26,569 nucleotides of DNA from Phycisphaerales bacterium UBA7812 (GTDB lineage: Bacteria > Planctomycetota > Phycisphaerae > Phycisphaerales > UBA1924). A program made the position numbers and the translations under genes. Shown in pieces: positions 23,578-26,569 of the stretch. Where the stretch lies: contig DLBY01000028.1 in assembly GCA_002480345.1 (NCBI GenBank), positions 1 through 26,569 of the forward strand. The letters are read 5' to 3'. Every line of letters begins with the position of its first letter. Positions within the stretch are counted from its first letter, which is position 1. The notes below the pieces were generated by a model. It did not search any database, was not told the origin of the DNA, and was given only the letters and a program-made list of their open reading frames with translations.

Positions 23578-23620
23578 ATCCCGGATGGACTGGATCCGTC
23601 TGACCCGCGGATGATGCGAT

Positions 23621-24439
23621 CTATCCCCGAGCCGCGGCGACAAAGGCCGCGGCTTTCTTTGCGCTCACGGGGTTCGACCAGGTGCCGCCTTCCTTGATCG
23701 AGGACCCGACGATGACGCCGTCCGCGACGGCGAGCATCTCTAAGGCGTTCCGTTCGGTGACCCCGCTCCCGATCAGAACGGGGAGCCCCGAGGCGTCCTT
23801 TGCGGCCCGCGCGTCGCTGGGGTCGGCGGCGCGGCCCGTCCAGGCCCCGGTGATGATGAGCCCATCGGCCCCGAAGAAGGCCGCGGCGTGGGCGGCGTCG
23901 GCGACGGTGATGTCGGCGCTGATCGCGTGCGATGCGTGCTTCTTCTTGATGTCGGCGAAGACCGAGACCCGGTGCGGATCGGACGCGGCGCCGATCGCGG
24001 CGCGGTAGCGCAGCAGAGGCCCCGCTTCGGCGTCTGGGAGCAGGCCCTCGTCGGCGACATGGGCATAGACGAAGTTCTCGCAGCGGATGAAGGTGCCGCC
24101 GATCGCTTGGGCGACCGCGAGCGCGTGCCGGTTGCCTCCCGAGAGGATCTGGACCCCCAGGGGGCAGGTCACCGCGGAGGCGACCTCGGCGCCGGCGCGG
24201 GTCATGGACGCGACGATCTCGGGGCCCAGGCGGTCGCCGTGCACATACGGCGCGTCGTGCATGTTCTCGATGATGATGGCGTCGAACCCGGCGTCTTCGA
24301 GGACGCGGGCCTCATCGGCGGCGGCCGCGGCGAGGTGCTCGACGCTGGCGCCGTCGTGCGCGGGCGTGCCCGGGAGGGCGCCGACATGGACCATGCCGAT
24401 GAGGGCGTTGCCGATCTCGAAGGGGTGGGGTGTGCTCAT
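23621..24439 (-). CDS. BtpA/SgcQ-family TIM-barrel protein
   Basis: A 272-residue protein of the BtpA/SgcQ family. Hallmarks are IGMVHVGALPGTP near the N-terminus, IIIENMHDAPY, the FIRCENFVYAHVADEG segment, FADIKKKHA and the C-terminal LIGSGVTERNA with VIVGSSIKEGGTWSNPV, which looks like a phosphate-binding end of a TIM barrel. BtpA was named for photosystem I biogenesis in cyanobacteria; in other bacteria the enzymatic role is unsettled, and phosphorylated sugar or nucleoside substrates are plausible. It is 58 bases downstream of the nucleoside transporter on the same strand, so an operon is likely. The last codons overlap a terminator for the opposite strand. Confidence 0.87.
   Translation of the reverse strand: MSTPHPFEIGNALIGMVHVGALPGTPAHDGASVEHLAAAAADEARVLEDAGFDAIIIENMHDAPYVHGDRLGPEIVASMTRAGAEVASAVTCPLGVQILSGGNRHALAVAQAIGGTFIRCENFVYAHVADEGLLPDAEAGPLLRYRAAIGAASDPHRVSVFADIKKKHASHAISADITVADAAHAAAFFGADGLIITGAWTGRAADPSDARAAKDASGLPVLIGSGVTERNALEMLAVADGVIVGSSIKEGGTWSNPVSAKKAAAFVAAARG
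23630..23660 (+). terminator. Intrinsic terminator for the aspartokinase-like gene, inside the btpA-like gene
   Basis: AGCCGCGGC (23630-23638) and GCCGCGGCT (23646-23654) form a perfect nine-base stem with a seven-base loop, followed by TTCTTT on the plus strand. The bases also encode the Ala/Arg-rich last residues of the convergent minus-strand gene. Confidence 0.75.
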
Positions 24440-24497
24440 CGCGGGGAGTCTAGAGGGGGAATCGGGGGCGGTCCGCGCCGTCGCGGTGGCGCCGGGC

Positions 24498-25850
24498 TCA
24501 GAGGAAGATGCCGGCGATCGAGGCGGTCATCCAGCTCGCGAACGCGCCCCCGATCATGGCGCGGAAGGCGAGGGAGACGAATTGATCCCGCCGGCTCGGG
24601 GCGATGGCGCTGAGGCCCCCGATCTGGATGCCGATGGACCCGAAGTTGGCGAAGCCGCAGAGCGCGAAGGCGGCGATCGCGCCCGATCGTTCCGAGATCT
24701 CGGCGCCCGCGGGGTCGTTGATGCCTTGGGCGAGGGTGCCGAAGGCGATGAACTCGGTGGCGACGATCTTTTCGCCCATGAGGCGTCCGATGAACGCCGC
24801 GTCGGCCCACTCGATGCCCATGGTCCAGGCGAGGGGGGCGAAGAGCCAGCCCAGGAGCGTCTGGAGGCTGAGACCCTCGACGCCGCGCTCGGCGAGGAAG
24901 GACGCGACGGGGCCCCAGTCGCCCAGGGCGCGGATGGGCCAGTTGACGAGCGCAAGCAGGGAGACGAAGGCGATGAGCATCGCGCCGACATTGAGCGCGA
25001 GTTTCAGCCCGTCGGTCGCGCCCGCGGAGGCGGCGTCGAGGAGGTTGGCGGAATCCTCGATCTCCGCGGCGGCGACGGCGTGGGTCTCGTCGGGGGGCTC
25101 GGTCTCGGGGACGAGCACCCGCGCCATCACGAACGCGGCGGGGGCGGACATCACGCTCGCGGTCAGCAGGTGGCGGATCCAGAGCGCCTGCTGGGCGCGC
25201 GCAGCGTCGAGGGCGGCGCGGGCCGCGTCGAAGCCCTCCGGGGTCATGCCCGCTTCGGGCCCGGGCGGGAGCGGGGTCAGGAAGTTGACATACCCCGCGA
25301 GCACGCTCCCCGCGATCGTCGCGAACCCGCCCACCATCAGGGTCATGAGGCCTGCGCGGCTCATCTTGTCGAGATAGGGCTTGATGCACAGCGGGGCCTC
25401 GGTTTGTCCCACGAAGACATTCGCGGCCATCGCGAGGGCCTCGGCGCCCGAGACGCCCAGGCTGCGCCTGAGCAGCCAGGCGAGGGCGGCGACGATGCGG
25501 GGCATGAGCCCGATGTGGTAGAGCACCGCCATGAGCGAGGCGAAGTAGATGATGACGGGCAGGACCTTGATCGCGAACACGAAGCCCCAGGGGCCCGCGG
25601 GGTCGAGCAGCTCGCGCCCGAAGATGAACGCGATGCCCTCGTCGGCGAGGCTGATGACCATCGCGACGCCCTCTGCGAAGAACTGGAAGACCGCGACGAC
25701 GGGCGGGAACTTCATGAGCACCAGCGCGAGCACGAGCTGGAGCGCGACACCCCCCAGCACGACCCGGACGGGGAACGCGCGGCGGTTCTCGCTGATGAGC
25801 CAGGCGAGCGCGACGAGCACGCCCACGCCCAGCAGGCCGGTCGGGTTCAT
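24498..25850 (-). CDS. Concentrative nucleoside transporter (CNT/NupC family)
   Basis: A 450-residue inner-membrane symporter that takes up nucleosides using a proton or sodium gradient. Conserved CNT segments are GQTEAPLCIKPYLDKMSRAGL with the following GGFATIAGSVLAGY, and in the C-terminal half GEKIVATEFIAFGTLAQ, LSERSGAIAAFALCGFANFGSIGIQIGG (variant ISERSGAI) and IAPSRRDQF. About ten hydrophobic segments are visible, with a hydrophilic insertion near residues 225-280. It lies upstream of the btpA-like gene on the same strand and is divergent from a uridine-kinase-like gene, which supports a nucleoside-salvage setting. The ion and nucleoside preference cannot be told. Confidence 0.9.
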   Translation of the reverse strand: MNPTGLLGVGVLVALAWLISENRRAFPVRVVLGGVALQLVLALVLMKFPPVVAVFQFFAEGVAMVISLADEGIAFIFGRELLDPAGPWGFVFAIKVLPVIIYFASLMAVLYHIGLMPRIVAALAWLLRRSLGVSGAEALAMAANVFVGQTEAPLCIKPYLDKMSRAGLMTLMVGGFATIAGSVLAGYVNFLTPLPPGPEAGMTPEGFDAARAALDAARAQQALWIRHLLTASVMSAPAAFVMARVLVPETEPPDETHAVAAAEIEDSANLLDAASAGATDGLKLALNVGAMLIAFVSLLALVNWPIRALGDWGPVASFLAERGVEGLSLQTLLGWLFAPLAWTMGIEWADAAFIGRLMGEKIVATEFIAFGTLAQGINDPAGAEISERSGAIAAFALCGFANFGSIGIQIGGLSAIAPSRRDQFVSLAFRAMIGGAFASWMTASIAGIFL

Positions 25851-25939
25851 GAGGTCGGGTCTCCGTGATCGGGGCCGTGCTCGGGGTTCGGGGAGACTAG
25901 CCGACCCGGAGGCGCCGCGCGCGGCTATGTTTGCGACGC

Positions 25940-26224
25940 ATGGGCGACGCGCAGAACATGCTCGAGTGGGAAGGCGCCGCGGCGCGGATCGTGGAAGCGG
26001 TGCGGGCGCGCGGGGCGCGGGGGGCGCTCCCGGTCGTCGGGATCACGGGCCCGGCGGGGGCGGGAAAGTCCACGCTCGCGGGTCTCGTCGCTGGGCACGC
26101 GGGCGGCGTGGTGGTTTCCACGGATGATTATCTGCCCGACTACGAGCGGGTCCCCGAAGCCGAGCGCGATCTCCCGGAGCACGCGGACCTGCCCCTGCTC
26201 GTCGAGCATCTGCATGCGCTGCAG
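25940..26224 (+). pseudogene. Truncated uridine-kinase-like P-loop kinase
   Basis: The first 90-95 residues look like a uridine kinase/phosphoribulokinase-type NTPase. The P-loop is GPAGAGKS (37-44), and STDDYLPDYERVPEAERDLPE (60-80) is the usual substrate-side segment, followed by the helix DLPLLVEHLHAL. After about residue 90-95 (26210-26224) the expected continuation (P-x-W/Y-x-F and arginine motifs) is absent. The frame stays open to the window end without a stop, but this part only mirrors a gene on the other strand. Either the gene was broken by rearrangement or the sequence is chimeric; the end coordinate is approximate. It is divergent from the nucleoside transporter. Confidence 0.55.
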
Positions 26225-26569
26225 CTTGTTCTGCCGCTCGAGCTTGGGATTGCGCTGGTCCTCGGGCATGCCGTTGACCTGCCCGTTGGCCTTGAGCTTC
26301 GCGTTCTCGTCCATCACCTTGCTCACGAGCAGGTCGGTCGAGAAGCCCTTGTCGAAGATGAGCATCAGGATCTTGAAGCCCACGTACTTGCCCGCGCGGT
26401 CGTGCATCGCGACGTGCACGTAGCAGAACATCATCGCCGTCTGGCCCCGCAGGTTGGCGTCGCTCGAGTGCTCGTTGGGGCAGTAGGTGTACGTCTTGAT
26501 CTTGCCGTTGAGCTTCCGCCGCCGCTTGGCCTCCTTGGCCGCATCGTTGTCGTTGTCGTCGTTGTCGTC
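26215..26569 (-). CDS. Partial unknown protein, incomplete at both ends
   Basis: On the minus strand a frame runs in from the window end. It begins with Asp/Asn repeats (DDNDDNDND), then a basic stretch (KEAKRRRKLNGK), TYTYCPNEHSSDANLRGQ, MMFCYVHVAM, FKILMLIFDKGFSTDLLVSKVMD and a charged helix ending NKLQRMQ. Codons end strongly in C or G (AAG, AAC, GAC), as in real coding DNA. I recognise no family. Beyond about 26215 the frame continues only as the reverse of the kinase gene, so the true end is lost there. Base composition appears less GC-rich than the rest of the window. Confidence 0.4.
26546..26569. repeat. Short GTCGTT/GTCGTC repeat at the window end
   Basis: The last 24 bases repeat GTTGTC/GTCGTC units, coding for Asp/Asn repeats on the minus strand. 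Such low-complexity sequence often ends an assembled contig. Confidence 0.6.

Noticed and set aside
22689..23603. A 304-codon TTG-started frame overlapping the leader and the aspartokinase-like gene
   Set aside because: It reads through the terminator hairpin and through the aspartokinase-like gene in the wrong frame, with low-complexity Arg/Gly sequence.
24087..25868. A 593-codon open frame on the plus strand
   Set aside because: It is antisense to the btpA-like and nucleoside transporter genes and has only Glu/Asp/His-rich low complexity.
1..26569. Mobile elements, phage genes, CRISPR arrays or toxin-antitoxin pairs
   Set aside because: I saw no transposase, integrase or regular repeat-spacer pattern, and no small paired toxin genes; only short inverted repeats and the end repeat were found.

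Overview
The window is very GC-rich by eye, with tightly packed genes, frequent GTG starts and many 4-base GTGA/ATGA gene overlaps. It looks like a chromosome piece from a planctomycete, most likely class Phycisphaerae. The best evidence is a secreted protein at 15224-16561 ending in two VLDLADIN repeats, the GC-type dockerin tail common in that group. A small chlamydial Hc1-like protein at 11157-11336 and an ftsW-murG pair detached from a full division/cell-wall cluster agree with this. The placement is inference from gene content.

Layout, left half. A tRNA-Tyr gene opens the window. Next come a histone-deacetylase-family gene (-) and, divergent from it, an acetyl-CoA hydrolase/CoA-transferase fused to a GNAT acetyltransferase (+). 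A long rightward series follows: ftsW-murG, a receiver-like protein, a GGDEF diguanylate cyclase, a Cof-type HAD phosphatase, rsmA/ksgA and an aminoglycoside-phosphotransferase-fold kinase. After a small intergenic region with a candidate promoter lie a 59-residue Hc1-like protein, a FabZ-like dehydratase, a degenerate UvrC-like protein, mannose-6-phosphate isomerase, a lipoprotein and a rhodanese.

Layout, right half. The dockerin-tailed protein faces leftward. An RRM RNA-binding protein and a fatty-acid desaturase follow (+), convergent with a full-length HrpA helicase (-). Upstream of HrpA, on the other strand, a compact leader (promoter, 29-codon reading frame, strong intrinsic terminator, second hairpin) precedes a small divergent aspartokinase-like protein. 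A BtpA/SgcQ-family TIM barrel and a concentrative nucleoside transporter lie on the minus strand. A divergent uridine-kinase-like P-loop gene breaks off at about 26210-26224, where the sequence appears to switch to an unrelated gene read on the opposite strand. That switch suggests a rearrangement or a contig-end chimera.

Themes. Several genes concern envelope synthesis (ftsW, murG, fabZ-like, manA, desaturase), RNA (rsmA, RRM, hrpA) and acetyl-CoA/protein acetylation (HDAC plus hydrolase-GNAT). I see no transposase, phage, integrase or CRISPR genes. The points most worth a second look are the deacetylase/acetyltransferase pair, the tail-less mini-histone coupled to a FabZ-like gene, the catalytically degenerate UvrC-like protein, the leader before the aspartokinase-like gene and the chimeric right end.
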